Assembly (NCBI GenBank): GCA_033557465.1
Contig: CM066043.1
Span: forward strand, 83,668,662-83,732,661
Direction: 5' to 3'
DNA length: 64,000 nucleotides
Source of the DNA: Ichthyophis bannanicus
Lineage: Eukaryota > Chordata > Amphibia > Gymnophiona > Ichthyophiidae
Of the stretch, positions 53,841 through 64,000 are shown piece after piece. The notes beneath the pieces are model-generated. The model saw nothing but the letters and a program-made list of their open reading frames with translations. It searched no databases and was not told the DNA's origin. The position numbers were made by a program, and so were the translations under genes. Each line of letters opens with the position of its first letter. The stretch's first letter is position 1.

Positions 53841-54970
53841 AGCGCTGGTGTGTTAGTGCTGAATTGTGTACATAGTTGGCTGCATGTCATGCCCCAGTTC
53901 TGAAGGCTTTGTTAAGGCAATGCCATGAGAAGGTAACCGAGTTGAGCCTGCGCAGTGCCTCATTAGGAAGTGAGCCCGAAAGCACAACAACACTTCCAGT
54001 TAATGATGGAGTGAACCGGACCATGCATGGTAGTGAGTTGTGGTGGACTGGGATTTGGAGTTCTGGTATTGATGGACATGAGGAGTGAGAGGTCATGACA
54101 ATAGAGTGGCCAGTACCCTGCCAGCACTAAATAATTGGAGATTGTGGAGAGGCCGCAAACTCAGCTTGACTGCATGCGGTGCAGACCCTGATTCAGATCC
54201 TATGGGAGGAATCCAGGATTGAGTTGTGCAGGCATTGGGAGTCCAGAAGCACTCTCTGTTATTTACCCTCCAGTCAGGATGCAGTGGAATGGAACAATTA
54301 TCCGCATCGAGGGTGGAGTTGCTCGGTTGGATGAAGAAGGGCTGAAGCGCTTGGCAGTCTCACCCAAATATTGGGAGCAGAGAGGGATGCACTGCGTTTG
54401 GTTCATGGCTGTGGACCACTATTACAGTGGAGCGCAGTATTCTGCATGGAGCTGGGGCGGAGACAATGTGCATGGAGCAGCGATAACAGATGGACATATT
54501 TGTGGAACTTGGCTATGCTCTGCCAGGTGGCAGGGATAGACTGGTTTGAGTGGTGGTGAGGGGTGTGACTGGGGGATTGGTCGGGTGGTGTTGTGAGTGA
54601 AGTGCTGGAGTGCAGTGTTGTGTGTGATGTGGGTTAGGGGCTTGGCAACTTTGGAGTAGCGGGTGGTGGAGCCAGCAGAGGTTGGATGAGAGAGAAGGGA
54701 GAGGTATGGAATGGTTGATTGTTAACTGTGAGAAGGCTGTGAATGAGGAGGGGCAGCGGGAAGGAGTTTGACAGGGAGAGGGTGGGGGTGATGAGCTGCA
54801 GAGGGTGGGGGTGATGAGCTGCAGAGGGTGGGACATGGGGAGGGGGATGCTAACACATTGGGAACAGCTTAGACATGGAGTTGTGGAAGGGACGGCAGTG
54901 CTCAGCTGGGAGGCACAGCCATTGCTGGACTATGTAGAAATCCAAGGTTTTTTGCATCCACTGGCAAGGT
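53841..54970 (+). other. L1 ORF1-ORF2 interval
   Basis: Part of the same LINE with no clear protein motif. 54540-54840 is G-rich and contains a direct repeat of GAGCTGCAGAGGGTGGG at about 54792 and 54816. The overlapping minus-strand frame here is a shadow. Confidence 0.5.
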
Positions 54971-57900
54971 GTGGGGTCAGATAGGCTGAAGATTTTAGTT
55001 TTCAATGTGGATGGTGTTCACTCGCCTGTTAAAAGAACAAAAATTGTTAATTACTTTCAAAAAGAGAATGTGGACATTGTATTCCTGCAGGATGCACACT
55101 TAAGCTCGGGGTTGCACTGTAAGTTGCAAAGAGAATGGGTAGGAGAACTGAGGTTCTCATCTTTCAGCAGCAGAAAGAAGGTGTTTTTTAATCTTCATAA
55201 GAGCATTGCAGATCCAGAGAGGAGGTTTCACATTATTGGGGGGGGCTCCAGGGACAGAGAATGGCGCTTGGCAATATATATATGCCTCCAATGTTTACAG
55301 CCATGGGTTCTTTGCAGGACTGATGGCCAAGTTATTGGACTTTGAAGGATATCAACTCATTTTGGAGAAGGGGGGATTGTAAGGGACCCACTGGTGGATT
55401 TGCAAGCCTCATAGGCTCATTCAGGCGGAGGTAGAGCAGAGGGGAGAAAACGTTTTTTTAGACAAGTTTAACTTGGTAGACGCCTGGCGGACCCTGCACC
55501 CTGGGAAAGCAGATTTTACCTTTTATTCTATTGCACATGTGAACTGTGCGGGGCTGGACTATCTGCTGACTACAGATTCTTATTTGGGTCCCTGGAAGAG
55601 ACTATCATTGGAGATGCAGGGATAATGGACCTTGCGTCAGTATGGCTGCAGCTCCAATTGGAGGAGGAACGGGAAGCAAAAGGGGGTGATTTGTGGAGAA
55701 TGAACCCAACCTTATATAAAGATGCTGAGTTCCACCAGCATTTAAAGGCAGTGTGGCAGAGATACTGGTAAGGGAATGACCAGAAGGGAATGAGTAAGAA
55801 AGTTCTGTGAGAGGCCACAAAGATGATAATGGATGAAGAGGGCAGGGAATCATTGCTTATACTATGGGGATACAGAGAAAAAGGGATAAAAAACTTTTGA
55901 AGCTGTCTCGCTAGCTGCAGCACTTTAGACGTGGGCATATTCAAGGACTGGTAGAAGAGGGCAGGGCTCAGTATACTAGGGTGAAGAAGGCTATTAATGA
56001 GCTACTGAATAAGCAAACAGAAGGGAACATTAAGCTCAATAAATACCAGTTGCATCAATGAGGCAATAAGTGTGGGAGGCTGTTGGCCAAACTTGTTAGT
56101 CCAGCTAAGAAATATTTTGTCGTCATTAAGATAAGGAACGCTCAGGGGTAGTCCTTTTGTAAAGGAGGGGAAAATAAGGTACCAGTTTGAAAAATATTAT
56201 ACTGCTCTTTATGAGTGAGGGCCCAGTGATATAGAGAAGAGGGAAGAATTCTTTAAGCGGCTGTGGGTACCAGGCTTGGGGTGGGAGCAATTGGATATGC
56301 TCAATGTACTTTTTACAGGGGTGGAGGTCTTAGAGGGGGGTCAATAATTTAAAGTTGGTGAAGGCCCTTGGCCCCGATGGGCTGGGTGCAGAGTTTTACA
56401 GGATTCTGGGGGTTGGGATGGTAGTGCCCTTCCTTGCCCAATGTGAGGAGGCATTGTGGGAGGGGGACTTGTGAGGGAGACAAAACCATGCCACTATTGT
56501 GGTATTGCTCAAGCTGGGCAGGGATGCTATACAGCTGGGCTTGTACAGGCCCATTTTCCTTCTGAATCAGGATATAAAGCTGATTACAGAAGTACTGGCG
56601 AAGAGACTGGGGAGAGTCCTTACATCTTTGGTATACCCTGACCAGGTGGGCTTTGAGTCAGGGAGGATTGCTTTAGCAAATCTCTTGACGGCCTTCATGG
56701 TATAATACGAAGGGAAAATTTAGGGAAGGAGATGAGATTATTGCAAGCCATGGAGGCTGAGAAGGCATTCAGTAACATCTACTGGGACTATCTTTCTTGG
56801 GTGGTTGACGCTTTGGGCATTAAGGGTACTTTTCAGGAGTGGGTGAAGGTGTTGTACCATGAGCCTTTGGTGTGGGTCCTGGTGAATAGTGGGGCATTTC
56901 AGCTGCAAAAGGAGACCAGATGGGGGCGTCGTCTTTCACCAGTGCTTTTCTTGCTATCATTGGAGCTCCTTGTGATGAAAGTTTGAGCTAGTGGGGAGTG
57001 GGAGGGAATAACAGTGGGGAGAGAGACTTACAAGTTCAACGTTTTCACAACTTTATATGCTTATGTTTATCAGACAGGCAAGTAGGAGTATTAAGTTTGT
57101 GATGGAGACTATATCGCTTTTTCTGTCCTTTTCGGGCCTTAAAATTAATTGGAGTAAGTCTGAGGCTATGCTGCTTTCCAGGGCCTGTGCGTGTGGTCAC
57201 TTGGGGAGGGTTTCCACTGGCATGGGTGGGAGAGTATCTAAAGTACTTCAGCATCTACCTTAGCGCAGACCCTATAAAGTTATACTAGAAGAATATCAGG
57301 GAGAAGCTGAATAAGGTGAGAGAGCTTTGTGAGAAATGGCAGGAACTACTCTTTTCACTGTTTGGAAGAATAGCCCTAGTGAAAATGGTGATGCTACCTC
57401 ACCTTTTATATCTCTTGCAGATGCTGCCGGAATGGGTGAGGAAAAGGCTTATAAAGGGATAGTATGGAGATTCTTGTGGAGAGGGAAGGGAACCAGGATC
57501 AGCTACACAAAATGTATGATGGATAGAGAGAAAAGAGGGTGTAGGGTTGCCAGACTTGCGGCTTTACAATGTAGCTATGCTTATGCGTGAGATCCATGAG
57601 ACGCATGTAGGGGGGAGGGCAGGTATGCACCAGTGGGTCTCTTGGATGAGTACAGTGAGCCATATAGGTTTTTTTGGCCTGTTGCAAGTTCCCAAGATTT
57701 GGAAGCATGAGTTGGGGTATAGGGTGGGGCTGATAACTCCTATGAAGAGGGCTTGGGACTCGTGGAAGCTTAAGTTGGGTGGTAGGGGAGGGTGTCACCT
57801 TTCAATACACTAGTGGGGAATCTGGAGTTTACTCTAGGGCTTTTTATTATGGATGATGAGGGGGTGTAGGTATGTTGGCCAGGAAATAGATATGGTCACT

Positions 57901-59150
57901 GGGGTTTTTCCTATACAGTGGAACCTCGGTTTTCGTGATTAATCCGTTTGAAAAAGTCTGACTAAAACAGAATGTATGAAAACTGAAGCAATATTTCCCA
58001 TAAGAAATAATGTAAATCCAATTAATCTGTTCCAGACACCCAAAAATATTAACAAAAAATACATTTTATAGATAACTATATTTTTACATACAGAAAACAA
58101 CGAGAAATAAATATAAATGACTAATGAAATGGATAAATGAACATTTAACGTCACTTTTACCTTTATTGAAGACTTTTGTTGGCATATGGAAGACAGTCAA
58201 TCAGCAAAATAAAGAAAATCCCACTTCTGGCCACAAGATGGTGCTCCATTTTCAACTGTACGAAAACCGAGACAATGTACGAAAACTGGGACAAAATCTC
58301 AACGAAAAAAGTCAACGAAAACTGAATCATACGAAAACTAGGGCATACGAAAACCGAGGTTTGACTGTATTTGCTCAGATAAGGGAGAGGTGGGAATTGC
58401 CCATTACACAATATATGGCATATCTCCAATGTTGGCATTACACCATTATTTGCTTGCAGAGAGGGGGCACGGTGGTGAGGTTTAGGCAGCTGGATAAAAT
58501 CTTCTGTGAAGCTGAAGAAAGTCTTTCTGTGGTACAGGGTAAGCGAAGAGAAGAAGCAGTGGGCAGCTAATGAGGCTATGGTAGTGGCTTGGTTTCAGAA
58601 GCTGGGAGAGGAGGTAGATATGGATACCTTGTCTAGGCTTTTTGCAGCCATTTACAAATTAACCCCCAATGTGTATTTGCAAGAGATGCAATTTAAACTT
58701 TTATATAGGGCATATATAACGAGGGAGAGGGGTGTGCGTTTAAAACTTTGGGACTCGGTAGCATGTGTGAAATACAAATCTTAAAAGGGTGCCTTTGTGC
58801 ATTCCTTTCTGGAGTGTGGCTCCCTGTCAGAATATTGGAAGGGAGTGCTGGACAGTCTTCTTAGGTGTCACTGTGAAGTGGAATTACAGAACTCTGCTGC
58901 TGGGGATGATTCCATTTTGGGGGAAAGAGGAGTTGGTAAGGGGAGGACAACATTTTACTTGTGTGGCATTGATGCTGGCGAGAGAGGTGATACTATCTCA
59001 TTGAGTGGAGGAGAAGGCGCCTATGTGTACCCATTGGGAGAATTGTATGGGTGAGATGGCTGAATGGGTGGAAAGAACTCACGTGGCCTCAGAAGCAGTG
59101 GAGATGCGAAGGTATTGTGCATTGTGGAGGCACTATGTGAAAGATTCTTA
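54971..59150 (+). pseudogene. L1/Tx1-like ORF2 endonuclease-RT, broken
   Basis: The endonuclease begins RLKILVFNVDGVHSPVKRTK, where the catalytic Asn of the usual NVNG is Asp. It continues with IVFLQDAHLSSGLH, where the usual Glu of LQETHL is Asp. Later fragments are FNLVDAWRTLHPGKADFTFY (about 55460), RPIFLLNQDIKLITEVLAKR (about 56540), DQVGFESGR, EAEKAFSNIYWDYLSW (about 56755) and RRLSPVLFLLSLELL. The catalytic box near 57050 reads LYAYVY instead of LYADDV, so the Asp pair is lost. C-terminal blocks continue past a Tigger-like insertion with REERWELPITQYM-type sequence. Many frameshifts are present. Confidence 0.86.
57916..58367. mobile_element. 452 bp Tigger-like (Tc1/mariner) MITE
   Basis: It starts CAGTGGAACCTCGGTTTTCG and its inverted right end is CAGTCAAACCTCGGTTTTCG. 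TA lies on both sides (57914-57915, 58368-58369). The words ACGAAAAC and GAAAACTG recur near both ends. It interrupts the L1 ORF2 and has no coding motif, so it is a deletion derivative of a pogo/Tigger-type transposon. Confidence 0.92.
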
Positions 59151-59498
59151 AACGGACAAGGGATATGGGTTGGTGTTAGCTTTCAGGGAGGGGGGATTGA
59201 GCTAGTAGGAGGGGAGGAGTGTAAACAGTTATAAAAATGACCACAGTTCCAGGAGTACATGTGGTTGTTCAGAAATGATTTGCTATGTTCCGGGATGAGC
59301 AGGATAGGGCCTGGTGAAGGAGCTTTGTGAGGGCAGCATGACATCTCTTTTCTTTCTGTGTTTCTCTGTGTACTTCTTGGTATGTATTTTTCTGGATTTA
59401 TTGTGCTGAGATGTTATGGTGGATTGTTGGAGTTGTGTTTATTGTATGATTACCCACCTCGATGGATGTGTCACATAAAAGATATTTAAAAAAAAACT

Positions 59499-61250
59499 GG
59501 AATTCAAAATTTCCCAGGCATTTGGGGAGATGTGATGCTTTTATGGGATTATACTGGGGACCATGGAAACAATTTGCTAAAGTTTCTTCTGTCTTTTTCT
59601 ATCTTCCTAGCTCATAAATTTGTAAACTGCTTTGCTATGTCCATGGATCGAAAGGCTATTAATATATCAAACCACTGAATAAACTAAATTGAACTAGAAG
59701 CCCAAAGAAACAATAGGAAGTTGCTGTGCTACCCCCCCCCAACCCCTAGATTTCACTAGGTGCCCCTGAAAAGATGTTCATTAGACAGATGTATCCCTCT
59801 AGTATTGTTGCAGATATTGCAGCATCTTAAAGCCCACAAAGCAGCAGGGCTATTCTTTTAGATAATTTAATAAGCAGATAAAACCAAGAAAATCATTAAG
59901 ATCTCCTTGTTTCATTCCCATTTTTATTTTATTTCCTCAGGACATACTAGTTTTTGAAAACTGTGATTACTTAGGCATACCCGTCATTATGAATGTAAAT
60001 AAAATCAGGCCACTGCTGTGCCAGTCGTTATCAGTACTCCACACACACACCAGACAGAAGGCTTAACTAGAGCCTGAACTAAGTGAGGTGAAAGCTCTGG
60101 GGAGCAGATTCAAGGCATGGCTAAAACACAGGGTGCACAATTTTTATTCCAAATATTCAAGAAATAAAATATGGCAGGCTATGTCTAATTTTCTGTGGAA
60201 GTAGGAGCCAGCCTCAGAAATTAGGAGGTTGCAGCTGAGAGCTCTTCCAGCCTACCTATCATCCCCATTGACGTTGACGAGTGGAAGGGTGTAGACGACA
60301 TTAGGTTCACTCTCCATGGTCTGCTGCAGTTCCCTTAGGGTCTGATTTACCAAGGCTATTTTCTAGGGATGTGCAGTCATTTGAAATGACATAGGAAAAG
60401 TCAACAACATTTCCTATATCGTTTCATGTCAGTTCTGAATGAAAATAGAAGAAAAAGAAACAAAAATGTTGTCACTTCCTGAAATCTGTCATTGATAGCT
60501 CCCACTATTATTCAGTAGTGCATGCTGTGGGTGAATAGTGCATGCTATTGATCAATAGTATGTGTTAGTAACATTTCCCCTGAAAGAAAAAAAAAACCCA
60601 AAACAAAACACCTGCAAATGACATGGGGAAACCAAGCCAAATGAATATTTTTTGTCAACGTACCACCACCTACTGCTTTCCCATTTTTGGAGATAATTTC
60701 AGAAGGAACTACATAAAGTGACATTATTAATGCACATAACTCATGTATTTTCAGTAGCTAAGGTGTGCAGATGAGCTTATATGTGTATACTTTGGACTGG
60801 TGCTCAGTCTACCTCTTCTTGAAGCCAATTTAAACTATTTGCACAACCAGAGTCCAGCCATTTACTTTTTCATCTGCCCTAGCTGATTTTGGCTGTTGCC
60901 ACCATCCTGGCCCGTCTTTTGCTAGTGTGAGGCCCCTGACACCTGGCGGCCTGCAGGGGCCCCGGATGAGCAGGATCCCACATGATGAGCCCAGCTGCCC
61001 ATGTCATGGACTCCTCACTAAAGTCACTCGTGACATCATTTCATTACAAATCATTGAAATCAACTTTAATCGATTACTGACAAACTGACCGGCAAAGCCG
61101 ACAATCATATGTCCACATCACAATTCATAAACAGCTGTCAGCCTGTCAAACACTTAACAATTGAATTGCAAATTTACAGTTTCAAGCATTCTAACTTTGC
61201 AATGCATTAATGCACATTCCACATGCTAACTGCTGACAGTTAGCTAAGTA
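59499..61250. other. No gene; LINE-tail-like fragment and hAT 3' flank
   Basis: 59620-59695 (GTAAACTGCTTTGCTATG, AAAGGCTATTAATATATC) looks like an L2 3' tail. The rest is AT-rich and unassigned. From about 60905 (CCTGGCCCGTCTTTTGC) the sequence becomes GC-richer and may be the 3' end of the hAT element whose gene starts at 61251, but I could not pin a terminal repeat or duplication. Confidence 0.4.
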
Positions 61251-63738
61251 TCAACATGTCGAAGTTCGAACATGTGTTAATGCAAAGTCACGGATAATGC
61301 ACTCAGAGTCGACTTCTCTCAGAAGGTCCTGCTCGATACTCAACAAGCTAAGCATGTTCAGACACTCATGCAACATCGTTGATCTGAGATGATTCTTAAT
61401 CAGCTTCAGCTTGCTGAATGACCGCTCACCTGAGCAGTTCGTCACCATGAGGCAGAGGAAAATGCGCAGCACAATCTCTGTGTTCGCAAACGTGCTATGG
61501 AGGCCATTATCAATGATGAAGCGATGCAACCGAATTTCAATCTTGCTGCAGATTGTAGCATTATCTGGATCATCATTCTCATCTTCCTGCAGGTCGTCCG
61601 ACTCCGACGCCTGCAATGCTTCCTTGCCAAACTTTGTTTGCAGAGCTCCCTTAAATTGTACTAACTCTTCCCCCAGTTCCGGCTGCAGATCGGAGGTATA
61701 GCGATTAACTAATTTGCTTGCACCTTCTCGAATTTTTGCATCTGAAAGTAATGAAATTTTACACAAGAAAGCAAATCGGTCGGCCATTTCAGCATATGCT
61801 TCCTTGCACTTCGACAGTGCAGAAGCAAGGCTGTCGATGATAACGATGAATGTGTCAGTACGGAATTTATCACGCGGTTGCAACTGAACCTCAGTGTCCA
61901 TGCCGGATTCGTCATATCTACAATTTCATCGGCGTACTCGCTTGCTGAGATCAGCCCGATAGTTTTCGCAGTGTGACGGGTCTTTGCCGTGTGAACTGTT
62001 CACGAAGGCTTTGGACGTACATCTGCAGTGAGTCATAAATCGCAGCAACAGAATTCAAGTTTTGATCAGCTGACTCCAATGACACACTGTTCGCTTGGAA
62101 TCTTGCGAGAACCTTCTGCCAGAAAGCAGCCATTATGCCCGTCTCAAGGCACTGCATTCGATCGTGCAATCCTCTGGCTTCTTGACACGTCTCTGCCTTG
62201 TGTTCACCCACTTTGTCATCTATATGTCCTCCAGAGCTTCGACAATCTCATCATAGTCCCTCACCAGAGCATTTTCTGCATCAAATCATGCTGACCACCG
62301 TGTGTCAGACAGTCTCTTTAGTGTTAGCCGGCCTGCAGTCTGTTCCAGCTTGTCCTTGAAGATGGCCCAGCATGCTGTCGAATCAGCAAAAAACACATAC
62401 AGCTGTTGGCCAAAGTCAAAGAATGATACGGCATCAGCACAACAGGCTGCTGCACACTGACCAATGAGGTTCAAGGAATGGCCTGCACAGGGTATGTAGG
62501 CGGCATGAGGATTTACCTGGCGTGTAAGAGCATGCATACCTCTGTATTTGCCACTGATGTTGCTGGCGTTATTATACATCTGTCCTCGACAATCGTCAGT
62601 GTTGATCCCCCAGCTGTGCAGAAACTGAAGCAAGCTATCTGCAAGCTGTTCATCTTTGTGACCTTGCTGAGGAAGAAATGTAAGGAACTGCTCAACAGGA
62701 CCAGATGGCAACACATAACGAATAATCACTGTCAGCTGATCCTGGTGTGTTATATCAGGCATCGAATCAACTGAGATTGAGAAGTACTTGGCAGACTGAA
62801 CTTTGGCCTTAATCCGATCAACAACTGACTGGCCAATCAGCTGAATTAGTTGATTGCAGATGTTGGCAGACAGGTATGAAGTGTGTCCTTTTCTCTTGTT
62901 AGCATGCATCTGCAGGTGTTGCGCCATGAAGGGATCAAATTTTGATATAAGTTCAAGGATTCCCAAATAATTGCCATTATGGGCAGAGCCAACTCTGGTT
63001 GTCACCTCTAAAGGCCAGGCCACATTCAGATAAAAAGGAAATAGTTTCAAACAACCGCTCGAGAACAGCACCCCAATACTCACGTTGTTTGTCACGTAGC
63101 TTTACTAGTGCCTGATCAATACATTTTGCTGTGTCACGTCGCGTTAGCAGTTTAATCACAGATGCTCGATGAGTAGAACTGACCTCGTGCTCCATGATTT
63201 GTTGCTTCTTATGCTTCCAGTTGCAAAAACCTTTTGAGCCGAAGGCTACAACTTCTGGTGACATTTGCTTGCATGGAAAGCAAAACAGACGAAGCTTAGA
63301 TGGTGAATAGCAAAGCCAGTCACGATCGATAGGTTCGTTTGACAGCGGATGAGTTGTTTTGAACAGGTCATGACAGCATTTCCTTGGTTTTCCATTGGCT
63401 GCATAGACAGTTCTGGTTGGAGTGAAATCCGAGTCCCAGTGGGCACACTGCGCACTACCTGCTCTTGCCCAGTACTTGCGCATCTCATCGACAATCTCAA
63501 TGGGCCATTCGCCGAGGTCTGTAGAGTAGCAGACAGCAGATAGACACCGAACTGGAACATCATCACATTCTAGAAACTCGGTAATGTCCGTTGCAGCGTC
63601 TTCTGCCTGCTGGAATGGCGGACAGTCCACTTCCATTTTCTCTTCAGTTTTAACTGCTGTCTTATTTACGTTAGAAGTCGCAGTCATTGAAGCTTCGACA
63701 TCTACTCCTACCTCAGCCTCCTGAGCTGGAGCGGTCAT
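61251..63738 (-). pseudogene. hAT transposase, ZMYM1-like, inactivated
   Basis: The encoded protein would be a DNA transposase of the hAT group close to ZMYM1-like/TTF-finger proteins. The first frame (63738-62977) has an acidic N-terminus and a TTF-type zinc finger (residues about 85-195, with LFCFPCK and EHEVSSTHRAS), then LSECGLAFRGDN. A frameshift near 62995 leads to the second frame (to 62286) with HNGNYLGILELISKFDP, FSISVDSMPD (first catalytic Asp, residue 110), GQMYNNASNISGKY and YIPCAGHSLNL. In relatives the third block reads GYDNASNMSGK, so the second catalytic Asp is Asn here (codon at 62571-62573). A stop at DTRWSA and frameshifts near 62220 and 61930 precede the dimerisation domain, LVTNCSGERSF-type (MVTNCSGERSFSKLKLIKN), which keeps the Glu. 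Confidence 0.9.
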
Positions 63739-64000
63739 GCAGGGTGTCAGACGGCTGCCTAGGGTGAGAACTTACACAATCTTGACGATGCATATATTCA
63801 TATGATTCTTGCAAGGTATTGTGGGTATTGTAGTTCATTCACTCCCAAACACAGCTGATGACAATAATTTGAGTTGTGAAACCAAGTGGTAAGATCAATA
63901 AAATACTTCTTTTATTGATGGGGTTTAATTCACCCAGCACATGTATGCTTGATAGCACTATAAATGAGGTTACTTGCTTGCAGTGTTTAAATGGATAACA
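63739..64000. other. 5' flank of the hAT gene
   Basis: No terminal inverted repeat or further gene was recognised before the window ends. Confidence 0.35.

Larger units (their letters stand above)
52340..59498 (+). mobile_element. L1/Tx1-like LINE, near full length, decayed
   Basis: It has a 5' leader, ORF1, ORF2 and a 3' UTR with a nine-A tail at 59490-59498. It is interrupted by a hAT MITE (53122-53490) and a Tigger-like MITE (57916-58367). It is the same kind of element as 1-3119 but a different copy. The start is taken where CR1 sequence ends and is uncertain by tens of bases. No target duplication was found. Confidence 0.88.

Noticed and set aside
1..64000. Endogenous retrovirus or LTR element
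   Set aside because: All reverse transcriptases found are of non-LTR type (L1, L2, CR1, RTE), and I saw no gag, protease, integrase or paired LTRs.
1..64000. CRISPR arrays, operons or bacterial genes
   Set aside because: No spaced direct repeats, ribosome-binding sites or prokaryotic gene order; all content fits vertebrate repeats.

Overview
The window is vertebrate nuclear DNA made almost wholly of transposable elements, tandem repeats and their decayed remains. I found no host gene, tRNA, rRNA, operon or CRISPR array. The mix is L1/Tx1-like, L2, CR1 and RTE (BovB-like) LINEs, tRNA-headed SINEs with a MIR/CORE-like middle, hAT transposases, TTA-type (Harbinger-like) foldback MITEs and a Tigger-like MITE. 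That suits a non-mammalian tetrapod with a large genome, such as an amphibian (perhaps a caecilian) or a reptile. The species cannot be fixed from the sequence alone.

Layout. 1-3119 is the 3' part of an L1/Tx1-like LINE. 3120-10276 holds SINEs and unassigned AT-rich DNA. 10277-13190 is a decayed L2 on the minus strand. 13990-18620 is a GC-richer block of small tandem repeats in which I recognise no element. 18775-18932 is a foldback MITE inside a palindromic target. 20195-21790 has a MITE, a SINE and a GC-rich hairpin block. 22560-26205 is a CR1 with ORF1 esterase and ORF2, interrupted by a hAT MITE and a SINE. 26306-28890 has an RTE 3' end (minus), a SINE and a dead hAT transposase. 31041-34743 has a MITE, a CR1 tail and an L2. 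35555-39747 has L2 pieces, a MITE, a SINE and a 0.7 kb inverted repeat.

41938-42800 (minus) is a fragment of a mobile-element protein family whose superfamily I cannot name. 43300-49545 is a four-deep nest: an old L2 split by a MITE, which is split by a 5.2 kb hAT-type element with a perfect 8 bp target duplication, which contains a G-rich minisatellite split by a young L2 with an intact 734-codon ORF. 49800-52335 is a CR1 whose ORF2 has one stop codon. 52340-59498 is a near full-length L1/Tx1-like element carrying two MITEs. 61251-63738 (minus) is a dead ZMYM1-like hAT transposase.

How the parts relate. The LINEs would supply reverse transcriptase to the SINEs. One SINE set ends in the 3' tail of the RTE seen here and another in the 3' tail of the L2s, while both share one tRNA-like head. 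MITEs would depend on hAT, Harbinger or Tigger transposases. Almost every catalytic gene here is broken. The exceptions are the reverse transcriptase of the L2 at 44353-46557, whose endonuclease is truncated, and a CR1 ORF2 with intact active sites but one stop codon. I did not find a clearly new functional system. The best candidates for a second look are the nest, the 39 kb inverted repeat, the palindromic MITE target and the 13.99-18.6 kb block.
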